The notes under the pieces: generated by a model | The model's input: only the letters and a program-made list of their open reading frames with translations | Databases searched by the model: none | What the model was told of the DNA's origin: nothing | Shown here: positions 34,627 to 45,459 of the stretch, piece by piece | How positions within the stretch are numbered: the first letter of the stretch is position 1 | How the letters are laid out: every line of letters starts with the position of its first letter | Program-made: the position numbers and the translations under genes | From: Synechococcaceae cyanobacterium | GTDB taxonomy: Bacteria; Cyanobacteriota; Cyanobacteriia; PCC-6307; Cyanobiaceae | DNA: 60,419 nt | Assembly (NCBI GenBank): GCA_947378425.1 | Contig: CANCJV010000023.1 | Coordinates: 1 to 60,419, forward strand | Direction: 5' to 3'

Positions 34627-37600
34627 GCATCGCCGATATCTTCATTCGCCGCCCGGTGCTGAGCTCGGTCTGCAGCATTCTGATTCTGCTGATGGGCGCG
34701 ATCTCAATTGTAGGACTGCCGATCGAGGCGCTTCCCAACATTGGCCCACCCACCGTCCTGGTCACCACCGTCTTCCCAGGAGCCGATGCGATCACGATCG
34801 AAAAGACAGTGACGGCGCCACTTGAGGAGCAGATCAATGGCGCACCGGGCATGGACTACATCACATCCAATAGTGACAATGATGGCAACTGTGTCATCAG
34901 TGTCTTCTTCAAACCGGGCACCGACATCGTAGGGGCCGAAACGAATGTGCTGAACCGAGTCCAGACAGCTCTCGCCCAGCTTCCGGAATCCGTGAACAAA
35001 CAGGGCGTTACCGTCCAGGCCACGTCAAGTACCTATCTATTGATCTACGCCATCACATCTGCTGACGGCAGCTATTCAACCAGCTATCTCAATGGCCTGG
35101 CCCAGGATCAGCTGGTCTATCCCCTCAGCCGAGCCGATGGTGTTGGCCAGGTGGTTGTCCTGGGTAGTGCGCCGCCTGCCTATCGACTGTGGCTGAACCC
35201 ATTCAAGCTGGCCCGATACAACCTTTCAGCCCAGACAGTCATCAGCGCCTTAAAAGACAACAACACTGTCCAGACCGGCGGCGCCCTGGGCAATCTGCCC
35301 GCACTGCATCCGGCTGATACGGGTTATCCCATTGTGATCCAAGGAAACCTGGAAAGTGTCGAGCAGCTCAATCAGCTACCGATCGCCAAGTCTGCCAACG
35401 GCTCATTGATTCATCTGAGCGACATAGGCCATGCCGAATATGGCATGCAGAATTACAATACCTACGCCTTAAACGTCACCAATGGCATGCCATCGGTTGC
35501 CTTTGGCGTGGTACCCCTGCCCTCGGCCAATGCCCTGACGACATCAGCAGCATCCATTGCTGTAATCGAAGCGTTTGAAAAAACACTGCCCAAGGGAATT
35601 GAGCTGAGAAAAGTTTACAACACCGCCGATTATGTCAATGCCTCAGTCAATAACACCAAGGTCGCCCTCGCCGATGCCCTCGTGCTGGTGTTGCTGATCA
35701 TTTTCCTGTTCTTACAAGATTGGCGCGCCACCCTGGTGCCGACCCTGGCCATGCCGATTTCCCTGCTTGGAGCCATGACCTTTCTTGGGATTGCAGGCTT
35801 CTCGCTGAACGAACTGACCCTGCTCGGCATCATTCTGGCCACCGGCCTTGTGGTGGATGACGCCATTGTGGTGGTGGAAGCCGTCGCCGAACGGATCGAG
35901 GCGGGACAACCAGCCCTGGCCGCAGCATCGCAGGCGATGCAGGGTCTGACAGGGCCGATCATCGCCACCGCCCTGGTGTTGCTGGCGATCTTTCTGCCCG
36001 TGTCGTTCTTTCCAGGGCCCACGGGCGTGATCTACAGACAGTTTGCCCTGACCATCGTCTTTGCCCTGCTGATCTCGACATTCAACGCCATCACCGGCAA
36101 GCCCTTGCAGTCGGCCATGCTGCTCAGCGGCAAGCCTCCCAGGGTATCGGCTCGCACCTACAGCCTGGTGCTACCCGTGCTGTTGGGGGGCTACGGCCTC
36201 TGGCGTGGCGGATGGATCACCGGCCTGATCTTTGCCACTGTGGCCTGGCTGATTGGCTCCAGACTTCCCAGCATCTTTGCTCACTTCAATCGACTGCTGA
36301 TGCAACTGACCAGGAGCCATCAGGTCCTGCTGAAGCAACTTCTGCGTCGCCACCAACTGATCTCCGCTGGGCTGGTGCTTGCCACAGTCGTGACGGGTGC
36401 CGTCTTCACCATGGTGCCGTCGGGATTTGTTCCAGACGAAGACCAGGACTACATCATGGGCATCATTCAACTACCGGCTCAGGCCTCGCTACAAGCCACA
36501 AGAGAGGTGAGCAACCAGGTCCAGAAAATTCTGAGCAAGTATCCCATCATCACCTCAGGTCAGCTGATCTCAGGAGTTGGGTTCAATGGATCCACCCCCT
36601 ATCAAGCCACCTTCCATGCTGGCCTGCTGCCCATTGACCAACGCCCGGGTGAACAACGTTCAGCCCAGCACCTGGTCAAAGCGCTGAACAAGGATTTTGA
36701 ACAGATCCAGACGGCGAATGTCAAAGCTCAGATGCCACCGGCTGTCGTTGGCTACAGCGCCCAGGGTGGCCTTCAATATCAATTCAATGATCTCAGCGGT
36801 GGCCAGATTTCGGCAACCAACTTGCTGGCCATGGCCAGACAGCTGATTGCCCGAGCAACATCCTCAGGCCTGTACTCCAGTCTCTACAGCCAGTTCATCA
36901 GTGATGCTCCGATCTGGCGGCTGGAAATGGATCGCGAAAGGCTGGCATCTCTGGACATTGACTACAGCAAAGCTGCCGAGACTGTTGGCACATTGCTTGG
37001 CGGAGTTTTTGTCAATCCCACCTATGAAGGCATCCAATATCGACAGGTTTACATTCAAGCCGAAGGCGATACCCGCACCCAACCGAGCGACCTCGGTGAC
37101 TACTACGTGACCAATCGCTCCGGCCAGCAGATACCACTTGCCAATATCGCCACCCTGAAGCTGGATAGCGCCCCACCAGTAATCAATCACTTCAACCTCA
37201 ATCGTTCGATACTAATTCAGGGCGCTGCAGCTGCCGGGAAAAGCACCAACGCCGGATTGCAAGAGCTGACTTCCTCATTCAAGCACCTCAACTTTCCCCA
37301 GGTTGGCATGGCTTTTTCGGGCCTTTCCCGGGCCCAGGTCGCAATTGGTTCCCAGACGTTATTCGTCTTTCTACTCGGTATTGTGGTGGCCTATCTGGTA
37401 CTTGCAGCCCAGTACGGCAGCTATTTCGATCCCTTGATCACCATGGCCACGGTGCCACTCGGCATTCTTGGCGCCCTCCTCTTCCTGCTGGTCAGGGGAC
37501 TGGATAACAACATCTTCGCCCAGGTGGGCCTCTTGACCCTGATTGGCCTGGCGGCGAAGAACGGCATCCTGATCGTGAGCATGGCCAACAATCGTTTGCA

Positions 37601-37865
37601 AGAGGGGATGGAACCCATGCAGGCGGCCATGGCTGCAACTGCGTCACGATTCCGGCCAATTCTGATGACCAGCACAGCGGCGATGTCGGGCTTTTTCCCG
37701 TTGGTGATTGCCACAGGAGCGAGCCAGATCAGCCAGAGATCGCTGGGGGCGGTCATCTTTGGAGGGTTGCTGGTCTCAACCCTCACCAGCCTATTTCTGG
37801 TTCCAGCCGTCTACACCACCGTCAAAACATTCATGGCGAAGCAACAGGCATCTTTGGCAGACTGA
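34623..37865 (+). CDS. RND multidrug efflux pump, HAE1 type (AcrB-like)
   Basis: The 1080-residue pump begins at a TTG overlapping the adaptor stop, reading SIADIFIRRPVLSSVCSILI. It has the RND pattern: first periplasmic domain with FPGADAITIEKTVTAPLEEQ, the membrane helix motif GLVVDDAIVVVEAVAE with the proton-relay Asp pair, a second periplasmic domain after PSGFVPDEDQDYIMG, and the second relay region GLAAKNGILIVSMANNR with the Lys. It would export drugs, dyes or lipids with proton uptake. Between residues about 500 and 560 it has a longer connecting stretch than E. coli AcrB, as is common in cyanobacterial members. Its 3' end overlaps the convergent TolC gene by 35 bases. Confidence 0.93.
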   Translation: MSIADIFIRRPVLSSVCSILILLMGAISIVGLPIEALPNIGPPTVLVTTVFPGADAITIEKTVTAPLEEQINGAPGMDYITSNSDNDGNCVISVFFKPGTDIVGAETNVLNRVQTALAQLPESVNKQGVTVQATSSTYLLIYAITSADGSYSTSYLNGLAQDQLVYPLSRADGVGQVVVLGSAPPAYRLWLNPFKLARYNLSAQTVISALKDNNTVQTGGALGNLPALHPADTGYPIVIQGNLESVEQLNQLPIAKSANGSLIHLSDIGHAEYGMQNYNTYALNVTNGMPSVAFGVVPLPSANALTTSAASIAVIEAFEKTLPKGIELRKVYNTADYVNASVNNTKVALADALVLVLLIIFLFLQDWRATLVPTLAMPISLLGAMTFLGIAGFSLNELTLLGIILATGLVVDDAIVVVEAVAERIEAGQPALAAASQAMQGLTGPIIATALVLLAIFLPVSFFPGPTGVIYRQFALTIVFALLISTFNAITGKPLQSAMLLSGKPPRVSARTYSLVLPVLLGGYGLWRGGWITGLIFATVAWLIGSRLPSIFAHFNRLLMQLTRSHQVLLKQLLRRHQLISAGLVLATVVTGAVFTMVPSGFVPDEDQDYIMGIIQLPAQASLQATREVSNQVQKILSKYPIITSGQLISGVGFNGSTPYQATFHAGLLPIDQRPGEQRSAQHLVKALNKDFEQIQTANVKAQMPPAVVGYSAQGGLQYQFNDLSGGQISATNLLAMARQLIARATSSGLYSSLYSQFISDAPIWRLEMDRERLASLDIDYSKAAETVGTLLGGVFVNPTYEGIQYRQVYIQAEGDTRTQPSDLGDYYVTNRSGQQIPLANIATLKLDSAPPVINHFNLNRSILIQGAAAAGKSTNAGLQELTSSFKHLNFPQVGMAFSGLSRAQVAIGSQTLFVFLLGIVVAYLVLAAQYGSYFDPLITMATVPLGILGALLFLLVRGLDNNIFAQVGLLTLIGLAAKNGILIVSMANNRLQEGMEPMQAAMAATASRFRPILMTSTAAMSGFFPLVIATGASQISQRSLGAVIFGGLLVSTLTSLFLVPAVYTTVKTFMAKQQASLAD

Positions 37866-39501
37866 TCGGCAGCAGCACGGGCTGATCGGGACTGGTCGGC
37901 ACCGGCAGCAGTTCTCTGAGCATCCTGGCGTAGCTGATATTTGAAGTTGTAATCGCCACCGCCTTGTCTTCCATCGCCCGAGTCAAGCTGCTGATGGTGT
38001 CACTGACATCAGTATAATTAGCAAGGCCAAGTTGATAACGAGCCCGCATATCGCGAAAAGCCTCCCGCGCGGCTTTTAATGATGCCCTGGCTGCGATCAC
38101 CTGACTCAGAGACGCCTGATGCTGAAAGAAGGCCTGCTCCAGGCGCTGACGGATGCCGTTGCGTTCGATCGCTTGCTGTTGAGCATAACGTTGAGCCGCC
38201 GCCAGGCTCGCATCAGCCTGGCCACGACTGACACCCCCATCCATCAAGTTCCAGTTCAGCCGCAGTCCGGCGGCCCAGCCATAGTTACGGTTGTAAGTCT
38301 CGGGGATGACCGCCACACCACAGCAACCGGTATTGCGCCGATTGGTATCGGATGCCGTGGTCTGTCCCAAGCCGGCTGAGACGAAAATGCTGAGGGTTGG
38401 CAACAGGGCAGCGGCCTGTTCATCCGCCTGGCTCAGAAGTGCGGAGCGAGCCGCTTCAATCGCCTTCAGCTGAGGATTCTGCTGAAAACCTGCCGTAATC
38501 GTACGGGCCAGATCCAGTGGCCAGGGAGATTGCAATTGAACGGCATCAACGGCCAGCAACGTGACATCAAACGGCACGTTCACCTGATTACTGAGCTTGC
38601 GTTCTTCACTCAACAAATCAGCCTCAATCTGCGCCAGCGCAAAGCGGCCTTGCTGCAAGGAGGCTTCGGCTCGCAACAGGTCAACGCGCGGCACAAGACC
38701 GGAGTTGAAGAGCGCCTGAGCCTGATCCCGGACGGCTTGATCATTGAACACCTCCGCTTCGCGAATGCGTCGTTGCTGCTGATTGAGCTGTATTGCGTAG
38801 TAGATCTCACTGATATCAAGCTGCAGCTGCCTCAATTGGTTGCCATAGGCCTGCTGACTTTCCTTGAGTCTTGCCTTGGCCTTGTCAAGAGCAGCTGCCC
38901 GCGAAAAATCGAGAACTACATAGCTTTCAGTGAGATTGATCAAGCCGCCAAAATTCGAAATCAGATCCGATTTCCAACTGCCACTTTGAACAAAAAACGG
39001 GGAGGTGGAAGCATAGAGTGATTGATTGCCAACCAGAGCCTTCTCATAGAATTCGCTCTGGCTGCCAAAAGCCGCCAGGCCAAGATTCAGAGTCGGCGCA
39101 AAGCGACCCCAGGTCGATCGCAACAAGGCCTGTTTTTCTTCAACATCGGCAACTTTCTGAACCAGGGAGGGGTCATTGGTCACGGCCAGACTCAATGCTT
39201 CAGCAAGACTGAGCCGCACCCTCTGACGCACAGTCACATCCCCATAGCGGGATGGAATGGCCTGAGCCGGTGGTGCGGGCAACGGCGGAAGAGATGCAAC
39301 CGACTCAGCGCCACTGCTGGGCTGAATGATGCCATCAAAGCGTTCAAGATCCTTGAGAATAGTCTCAAGATTTGAAAGCATCTTCGTATAGACCGATGCC
39401 TGGCGCCCCGATGGCGGAGCCGCAGCCAACCCAGGCAGCTGAATCGCGAAGGACAGGCCAACAGGCAGAAGGAGCAGGAGTGGCTTCAAGCGCTGATCCA
39501 T
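37831..39501 (-). CDS. TolC-family outer-membrane efflux protein
   Basis: The protein is about 556 residues. A signal peptide (LKPLLLLLPVGLSFAIQLPG, cut near Ala-Ala) precedes a coiled-coil trunk with TolC repeats: RVRLSLAEALSLAVTNDPSL, then LAEASLQQGRF-type sequence, then FRDMRARYQLGLANYTDV. It forms the outer-membrane channel for the adjacent adaptor and pump, although it is transcribed toward them. The start is at 39501; ATGs at 39510 and 39549 are alternatives that would add 3 or 16 residues. The C-terminal end overlaps the RND 3' end. Confidence 0.9.
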   Translation of the reverse strand: MDQRLKPLLLLLPVGLSFAIQLPGLAAAPPSGRQASVYTKMLSNLETILKDLERFDGIIQPSSGAESVASLPPLPAPPAQAIPSRYGDVTVRQRVRLSLAEALSLAVTNDPSLVQKVADVEEKQALLRSTWGRFAPTLNLGLAAFGSQSEFYEKALVGNQSLYASTSPFFVQSGSWKSDLISNFGGLINLTESYVVLDFSRAAALDKAKARLKESQQAYGNQLRQLQLDISEIYYAIQLNQQQRRIREAEVFNDQAVRDQAQALFNSGLVPRVDLLRAEASLQQGRFALAQIEADLLSEERKLSNQVNVPFDVTLLAVDAVQLQSPWPLDLARTITAGFQQNPQLKAIEAARSALLSQADEQAAALLPTLSIFVSAGLGQTTASDTNRRNTGCCGVAVIPETYNRNYGWAAGLRLNWNLMDGGVSRGQADASLAAAQRYAQQQAIERNGIRQRLEQAFFQHQASLSQVIAARASLKAAREAFRDMRARYQLGLANYTDVSDTISSLTRAMEDKAVAITTSNISYARMLRELLPVPTSPDQPVLLPISLPKMPVASP

Positions 39502-40174
39502 CCAGCCCATGGCGACAAGGCGATCCAGATATTGGACCACATTCCCCATCCCTATTCTGTCGGCTTCATGACAGATTGTCGATCGGCAAAACTTCGCTCT
39601 CTTGATTGCGATAATTGCGGCAATACAAAGCAAACCGACAGCCAAATCAACCAGCACTCAAACCCCTGGATGAACCATGCGCAACTGGCAGAAGGTGATC
39701 GGAACCTGCTGGCATAGGCAGCGTTCTCTGGAGAGCCACCGTCAATTGCACTCTGTGAATTGTGCTCCAGGAAATGTGCTCCTTGACTTATGCCCCCTGC
39801 TTCGCTCCTTCTCACAGATCGGTGCGGCGCATGGCAGGAATCCTGAGTGAGCCCCAGTCCGTCATCAAGCGATCAGGCCACCAGCCAGCCGGATCCAGGC
39901 TGAATCAATACGGCTCCTTCACTCACATTGGCACTCTCCAATCCCAGAGGCACTCACCCGACACGATGGGAGCGGTTACTGTGGATCCAGACTGAGAAGT
40001 GAACCTTATGTGGAATGACTGGCATCAGGGCCAAAGCCAAGTTCAGAGTAGAACGAGGCTTCCATGGAACAGAAACTGCGGCTCACGATGTCAATTCAAA
40101 GCCGCAACAACCACTGACAAGATCTGATCCAGGCGCCACAGCGTGTCGATGGCCCCACCATGCCCCTGAGGGCT
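39502..40174. other. Intergenic region, no gene seen
   Basis: About 670 bases between the TolC gene and the next minus-strand gene. Both strands have only short frames with poor composition. It holds the TolC promoter. I found no repeat or RNA gene. Confidence 0.4.
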
Positions 40175-40678
40175 TCAGTCCGAGCCTCCCCAGCTCCACA
40201 TCGGCAGGCCTTGCCGCAGGCCAGCGCTCAGGATCGCCGGGGTGTAACCGTTGGGATCGCGCCGGCCGGTCATGTCGAGGATCAGCTGCGCCTGGCCGTC
40301 GCTGAAGCGCAGCCGCAGGTAGGAGCGGTCCTGGTCGGGGGCGCCGTCCGCCCGCACGATCCCCGCCGAGGCCGTGCAGCGTTGGTAGGGGGCTCGCAGC
40401 TGGCCCACCCAGGTGACGCTGAAGGCATCGCGGTTGGCCAGGTGCCAGCCGCTGGCGATTGAGCCCAGTGCGGCCTGGCCATTCACCCCGTAGCTGCCTT
40501 CCCGGTAAGGCTGCAGGGTTTCGCTGAGGCTGAGCGTCGCGGGGCAGCGGCCGCTGGGGGTGCGGCTGAGCAGTGGCGCCACCTTCAGCTCCAGCGATTC
40601 CGCCAAGCCGGTCTGGGGCCAGCCGCTGGCTACAGCTGCGAGGGCCACCAGAACGGCGCAGGGGCCTGGCCTGGTCAC
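40175..40678 (-). CDS. Secreted protein of unknown function
   Basis: The 167-residue product has a signal peptide (CAVLVALAAVASGWPQTGLA, cleavage near Ala-Glu). The mature part contains LELKVAPLLSRTPSGRCPAT, a Cys pair (Cys in SGRC and in YQRC), and SYLRLRFSDGQAQLILDMTG. I do not recognise the family. It would be located in the periplasm or outside the cell. It is 88 bases downstream of chlD on the same strand, so the two may share a transcript. Confidence 0.7.
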   Translation of the reverse strand: MTRPGPCAVLVALAAVASGWPQTGLAESLELKVAPLLSRTPSGRCPATLSLSETLQPYREGSYGVNGQAALGSIASGWHLANRDAFSVTWVGQLRAPYQRCTASAGIVRADGAPDQDRSYLRLRFSDGQAQLILDMTGRRDPNGYTPAILSAGLRQGLPMWSWGGSD

Positions 40679-40766
40679 GCTGGCTCAGCGATGGCTCCCT
40701 CACCCTATCGAGCGCGACTCATGGCGACGGGGCCCGGCACCCTGGGGCTTCGATCCCAGGACGCGA

Positions 40767-42908
40767 TCAGAAGCTGCCGATGGCCTCCAGAGCGATGGCG
40801 GCGATCGCCTGGTCGCTGGCCTTGGGCAGCTGCACATAGCGGCCGCCGGCGGCCTCGGCCAGGTCCTTGCCCATGCCGCTGCCGATGAACTTGCGCTCGG
40901 TGTCGATCACCAGCAGCTTGATGCCCAGGGCCCGGTAGCGGCTGGCCACCTGCTTCACCTCCTCCTTGAGGTCCACCGCTTCTTCCCCCTCCAGCAGCGG
41001 CTGACCGAGGGAGCGGGAGAGGGGCACATTGCCGCGGCCATCGGTGATCGCCACCACCACCACCTGGCCCAGATCACCCGTGGCCAGGGCGTTGGCCCCG
41101 ACGCGGGCGGCCTGGGTGAGGCCATGGGCCAAGGGCGAGCCGCCGCCGCAGGGCATCGCTTCCAGCCGGCGGCGGGCGGCGGTGATCGAGCGGGTGGGGG
41201 GCAGCAGCACCTCGGCCTGCTCGCCGCGGAAGGGGATCAGGGCCACCTCATCGCGGTTCTCGTACGCCTCGGTCAGCAGCCGGATCACGGCCCCCTTGGC
41301 GCTCTGCATGCGGTTGAGGGCCATCGAGCCGCTGGCATCCACCAGGAAGATCACCAGGGCACCGGCCTTGCGCTGCAGCTGTTTGGCCCGCAGATCGCCA
41401 TCCTCGACGATCACCTTGCGCTGGGGTTCACGGGCCCGGCGGGCCTTCTGATATGGCGCCGCGGCCCGCAGGGTGGCATCGACGGCGATGCGCTTGACCG
41501 GGCCGCGGGGCAGCATCGGCTTGACATAGCGGCCGCGGGAATCGCTGAGCACCACGGCGCGGCTGCCGCTGCCGCCGGATTTCGCTTTGGCAGCCGAGAA
41601 CAGCAGCAGGTCGGGATCGATAGCGGTGGCCTCCGGATCCAGCAGGAACTCCTCCGGAATTGACGGTGGCGCCTGATCCTCCGGACTGTCGTCCTCCTCG
41701 TCTTCGGGCTCGTCCGGCTCGTTGTCGTCCTGGCTCTGCTCGTCCGGGGCTTCAGGTTCCTCGGGCGGCTGTTCCCCCTGGGGCGGTGGCGGCGGTGGGT
41801 CCAGGGGCTGGTCCGGATCCGGGGGCGGCAGCTGCAGCGCCCGCGGCGCGATCACCAGCCGCACCGCCACCTGCAGATCCTCGGCCTCCACCTGGTCGCG
41901 GCCGCTGAGGGCCGCATGGGCGCGGGCCACCCGCACCGCATACAGCTCGGAGCGATGGCCCTCGACGCCGCCGCGCAGGGCTTCTTGGACCAGATAGGTA
42001 ATCTGCTCGCGGCTGATGCGCACATCCGGCAGCCACTGGCGGGCCAGAAGCAGCTGGGTGGCCAGGGCGTCGGTGTCCTCCTGGAAGCGATCGCGGAAGC
42101 GGTCGCTGGATTCGCCGTGATCGAGGGCCGAGCGGGTGATCGCCACCCGCTGCTCGACGTTGAGCAGCTGGTTGGCCGAGAGGGCGATGGCAAAGCGATC
42201 GAGCAGGTGATCGCGCACCGCCCCCTCCTCGGGGTTGTAGGTGGCGATCAGCAGGCAGCGACAGGGATGGGACAGGCTCAGCCCCTCGCGTTCGATCCGG
42301 TTTTCACCGCTGCCGATGGCGGCCAACAGCAGGTTGGTGATGCCGTCGTCGAGCAGATTGAGTTCGTCGACATACAGCACACCGCGATGGGCCTCGGCCA
42401 GCAGGCCGGGCTGGAACACCGGCGCTCCGGCGGCCAGGGAGGCAGTGACATCGACCGAGCCGAGCAGCCGGTCTTCGGTGACGCCCAGGGGCACCTGCAC
42501 GAACGGCGCCGCCACCACCTTGGTCGGCAGCAGGACGCTGGGATCCTGGCCTTCGGCGTCGCCTCCCAGGGCCGTGATGCGGCTGCGGGTGGGGTCGTCC
42601 CACTCATCGGGGCGGCGGGGATCGAGGTTGAGCTGGCTGGCGCCGTCGCCGAGATCGAGGACATCAATCGGCGGCAGCAGGGCATGGAGGCCCCGGGCCA
42701 GCACCGATTTGCCGGTGCCGCGGCCGCCGGCGATCACGACGCCGCCCAGTCCCGGATCCACCGCCGCCAGCAGCAACGCCAGCTTCAGGGTGCCGTGACC
42801 GGTGATCGCCGCCAGGGGAAAGGCTCGGGCGGCGGCGGCACTGGCCGCTGCGGAACTGGCCGCTGCGGCACTGGCGTCGCGGAGGGTGCCTGGGGCGCTG
42901 GCGACCAT
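40767..42908 (-). CDS. chlD: Magnesium chelatase ATPase subunit D
   Basis: The 713-residue subunit has an AAA+ domain with Walker A GGRGTGKS (residues 61-68), [15 protein letters not shown] and [16 protein letters not shown] motifs, a long acidic/Pro-rich linker (about residues 360-430, [15 protein letters not shown]), and a C-terminal von Willebrand A/integrin-I domain with the MIDAS motif DASGSMA near residue 525. Together with ChlI and ChlH it inserts Mg2+ into protoporphyrin IX, the first step of chlorophyll synthesis. Its size and linker are typical of cyanobacterial ChlD. The N-terminus has an Ala-rich low-complexity stretch (residues 12-28) arising from repeated codons. Confidence 0.95.
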   Translation of the reverse strand: MVASAPGTLRDASAAAASSAAASAAAARAFPLAAITGHGTLKLALLLAAVDPGLGGVVIAGGRGTGKSVLARGLHALLPPIDVLDLGDGASQLNLDPRRPDEWDDPTRSRITALGGDAEGQDPSVLLPTKVVAAPFVQVPLGVTEDRLLGSVDVTASLAAGAPVFQPGLLAEAHRGVLYVDELNLLDDGITNLLLAAIGSGENRIEREGLSLSHPCRCLLIATYNPEEGAVRDHLLDRFAIALSANQLLNVEQRVAITRSALDHGESSDRFRDRFQEDTDALATQLLLARQWLPDVRISREQITYLVQEALRGGVEGHRSELYAVRVARAHAALSGRDQVEAEDLQVAVRLVIAPRALQLPPPDPDQPLDPPPPPPQGEQPPEEPEAPDEQSQDDNEPDEPEDEEDDSPEDQAPPSIPEEFLLDPEATAIDPDLLLFSAAKAKSGGSGSRAVVLSDSRGRYVKPMLPRGPVKRIAVDATLRAAAPYQKARRAREPQRKVIVEDGDLRAKQLQRKAGALVIFLVDASGSMALNRMQSAKGAVIRLLTEAYENRDEVALIPFRGEQAEVLLPPTRSITAARRRLEAMPCGGGSPLAHGLTQAARVGANALATGDLGQVVVVAITDGRGNVPLSRSLGQPLLEGEEAVDLKEEVKQVASRYRALGIKLLVIDTERKFIGSGMGKDLAEAAGGRYVQLPKASDQAIAAIALEAIGSF

Positions 42909-43181
42909 GGGTGGAGAGGGAGAGCCCCGGATGCGGGCCTGGACTCAGGCCAGTCTCGCTGATCAGGTCGGCCGCTTCAGCAGCCCCGGGCAGCGGGGCG
43001 CTGGACCATGCAACCTGCACTCCAACGGCGGAACGATTGGCAATTAGGCGCTCAGGTTAGGTTCACCTTCATCCAGACGGGTCAAGGATGAAAGAAGCAT
43101 GGATTCAATCGGCTGCAATAGGCCACTTAACCAGGATGGATTGTGCAGCTGGGACGAGTGACTCCTTCGGGAGGTCCTGAA

Positions 43182-45425
43182 ATGGGCCAGGCCGTGGTGC
43201 AACAGCGTGCCCAGGGTTCCACGATCAATGCCGTGGTCTCAGGAGTGATCAATGGGGCGATGGCGATCCCCGTTTGTATCGCCCTGGCTTCTGTCATTTT
43301 TTCGGGCGATCTCAGGCCCTATTTCCCCATGGGGATCGGCCTTTTTCTGGCTGGCAATGCGATGGTGGGTGCCGTTGCGTCCCTGCATTCCAGCAGCCGC
43401 TTCGGCATGGCTGGGGTTCAAGATTCAACGCCGGCGATTGTCGCCCTGATGGTCATCAGCATTGCCGCCAGTACCCACAACAATGCCAGTACACTGCCAA
43501 CGGTGGTGGCGGCGATTGCCATCTCAACGCTTGTGATGGGCCTGACGCTCTATGGCCTGGGCCAGTTTCGGCTTGGCATTGGGGCACGCTTCTTTCCGCC
43601 GTCGGTGGTGAGTGGCTTCCTGGCGGGGACGGGGGTGATCCTGCTTCTGGCCGGGCTGGGCTTCTTGATGAACATCAACCTGACCATGTTCAATCTGGAT
43701 CAGTTGTTCAGGCCTGGGGCTCCCGGGCGATGGCTGCCCGGCGTGTTGTTTGGCATCGCTTTGGTGTGGATCCATCTTCGTTTTCCCAAGGCCTGGGTCT
43801 TACCGACGGTGCTGTTTGCCTCGGCCCTGATCTTTTCCCTGTCATTACATTTGCTTCATATCAGTACCCAGGTAGCGATCGCGCGCGGCTGGATTGAGGG
43901 CGGCTTTCCTGCGGGAAGGCTCTGGCCTCCCTTGAGCCTGGCACAGCTGGGTCAGATTGACTGGAGCATTCTTGGCCAGCACCTGATTCACTATCTGATC
44001 ATTGCCTTTGTGGGCTCCCTGGCCCTGCTTCTCAACGCGTCCGGGCTCGAGCAGACAACGGAGGAAGAGATCGATCTGGACAGGGAGCTGAGGGGGAATG
44101 GTCTGGCCAACCTGGTGGCCGGATTGTTCGGCGGTGCCAATGGCTATCTTTCGATCAGTGGCTCAGCCCTGTCCCATGAGCTGAATGCGCCGGGTCGCCT
44201 GCCGAGCCTGATCAACTCAGCGATGTCGGTGGCGGCCCTGGGATTCGGGATGTCGCTGCTGCAGGTCTTCCCAAACTTCTTGCTGGGTGGGCTGACGATA
44301 TTCCTTGGCATCTGCATGCTGAAAGAGCCTTGTTTCGACAACCTTAGACGCCTCTCCGGACTGGAGTACGGATCGACCATCTTGATCATGGTCGTGATTG
44401 CCTACTTAGGCTTCATCAATGGTGTACTGGTTGGGCTGCTGGCGGCATTCTGCTTCTTTGTGATCAGCTCTTCCAGGGTGAACCTGGTTCAGTTTGCCGG
44501 CACTTGCCGGACGATCCAGAGCCAGGTGATTCGTACCAGGTCCGCCGCCTCTCTACTGCAGCGTCGGGGCGATGACGTCCGGATCTTCGCCTTGCAGGGA
44601 TCAGTCTTTTTTGGATCTTCGTTCAATCTTTACCGTCGCATGCAGGCGTTATTTGATACTGAGGCAAGCCGGGCTCCCCGCTTCCTGCTGCTGGATTTTC
44701 GCGATGTTGTTGGCATTGATTCCGGCGGCATGACCTGGATCAGTCGCCTTGCCAAGCTGGCCAGCACCCGGCAGGCGACCCTGGTCCTCAGTGATCTTTC
44801 GCCGGTGGCCAGGAGCCAGTTCCTGCGCTTCATGGGCACGGCGGATGCGACAGGTCCGGATCAGACAGCCTCCATACATCTGGCCTCTGTCATGGACGAG
44901 GCCCTGCAATGGTGTGAAGATCAACTGCTGGCAGGGGGCGATCTTCAGGGCGATTCACCTGCACTGCCGGCTGAGGCTGAGGCTCAGACACTGGCAAGCC
45001 TGGATGCGGAAGCTGTCGAATGGACGGCTCAGTTCATCGCCAAGGCAAGAGCCTATCTGCAGCGCGAGAGCCATCAGGCTGGAGCCATCCTCTGGCGCGA
45101 TGGCGATGAAGCCTTGCACTTCTATCTCATTGAATCAGGGGAAATTGAGGTGGCTTCGCTTGCTGCCAATGGTGAACGGAAGCGCCACTTGGGCATCGGT
45201 GCGGGTTCAGTCTTTGGCGAGGTCTCGTTTTTCCTGAAATCACCTCGCATCGGCACGGCATCATGCATCCGCGACGCCGTGCTCTATTCCATCACCAGAG
45301 CACAACTGGCCGCCATGGCTGAACAGCAGCCTCAACTGGCCTTGGAGCTGCAGCACCGGGTGCTGACCATGGAGGCGATGCTGTTGGCCAGAGATTTTCA
45401 CTCCGTCGACTTCATGATGCGTTGA
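43182..45425 (+). CDS. SulP-type anion transporter with STAS and cyclic-nucleotide-binding domains
   Basis: The protein has 747 residues: about 11 membrane helices (residues 1-430, with QGSTINAVVSGVINGAMAI and SSRFGMAGVQDSTPAIVAL), a STAS domain (FALQGSVFFGSSFN, FLLLDFRDVVGIDSGGM) at about 460-590, and a C-terminal cAMP-binding-like domain with DEALHFYLIESGEIEV and GSVFGEVSFFLKSPR. A clear ribosome site (GGGAGG, 43169-43174) supports the ATG at 43182 over the GTG at 43143. SulP proteins import sulfate or bicarbonate. The fused CNB domain suggests direct regulation by a nucleotide; this is inferred. Anion unknown. Confidence 0.88.
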   Translation: MGQAVVQQRAQGSTINAVVSGVINGAMAIPVCIALASVIFSGDLRPYFPMGIGLFLAGNAMVGAVASLHSSSRFGMAGVQDSTPAIVALMVISIAASTHNNASTLPTVVAAIAISTLVMGLTLYGLGQFRLGIGARFFPPSVVSGFLAGTGVILLLAGLGFLMNINLTMFNLDQLFRPGAPGRWLPGVLFGIALVWIHLRFPKAWVLPTVLFASALIFSLSLHLLHISTQVAIARGWIEGGFPAGRLWPPLSLAQLGQIDWSILGQHLIHYLIIAFVGSLALLLNASGLEQTTEEEIDLDRELRGNGLANLVAGLFGGANGYLSISGSALSHELNAPGRLPSLINSAMSVAALGFGMSLLQVFPNFLLGGLTIFLGICMLKEPCFDNLRRLSGLEYGSTILIMVVIAYLGFINGVLVGLLAAFCFFVISSSRVNLVQFAGTCRTIQSQVIRTRSAASLLQRRGDDVRIFALQGSVFFGSSFNLYRRMQALFDTEASRAPRFLLLDFRDVVGIDSGGMTWISRLAKLASTRQATLVLSDLSPVARSQFLRFMGTADATGPDQTASIHLASVMDEALQWCEDQLLAGGDLQGDSPALPAEAEAQTLASLDAEAVEWTAQFIAKARAYLQRESHQAGAILWRDGDEALHFYLIESGEIEVASLAANGERKRHLGIGAGSVFGEVSFFLKSPRIGTASCIRDAVLYSITRAQLAAMAEQQPQLALELQHRVLTMEAMLLARDFHSVDFMMR

Positions 45426-45459
45426 GCCCTCATGGCGCTCCCGACGGGCCAGACGCCGA

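Noticed and set aside
41916-42962. Long plus-strand frame over chlD
   Set aside because: Antisense to a well-conserved ChlD; composition is Gln/His/Gly-rich without family signal.
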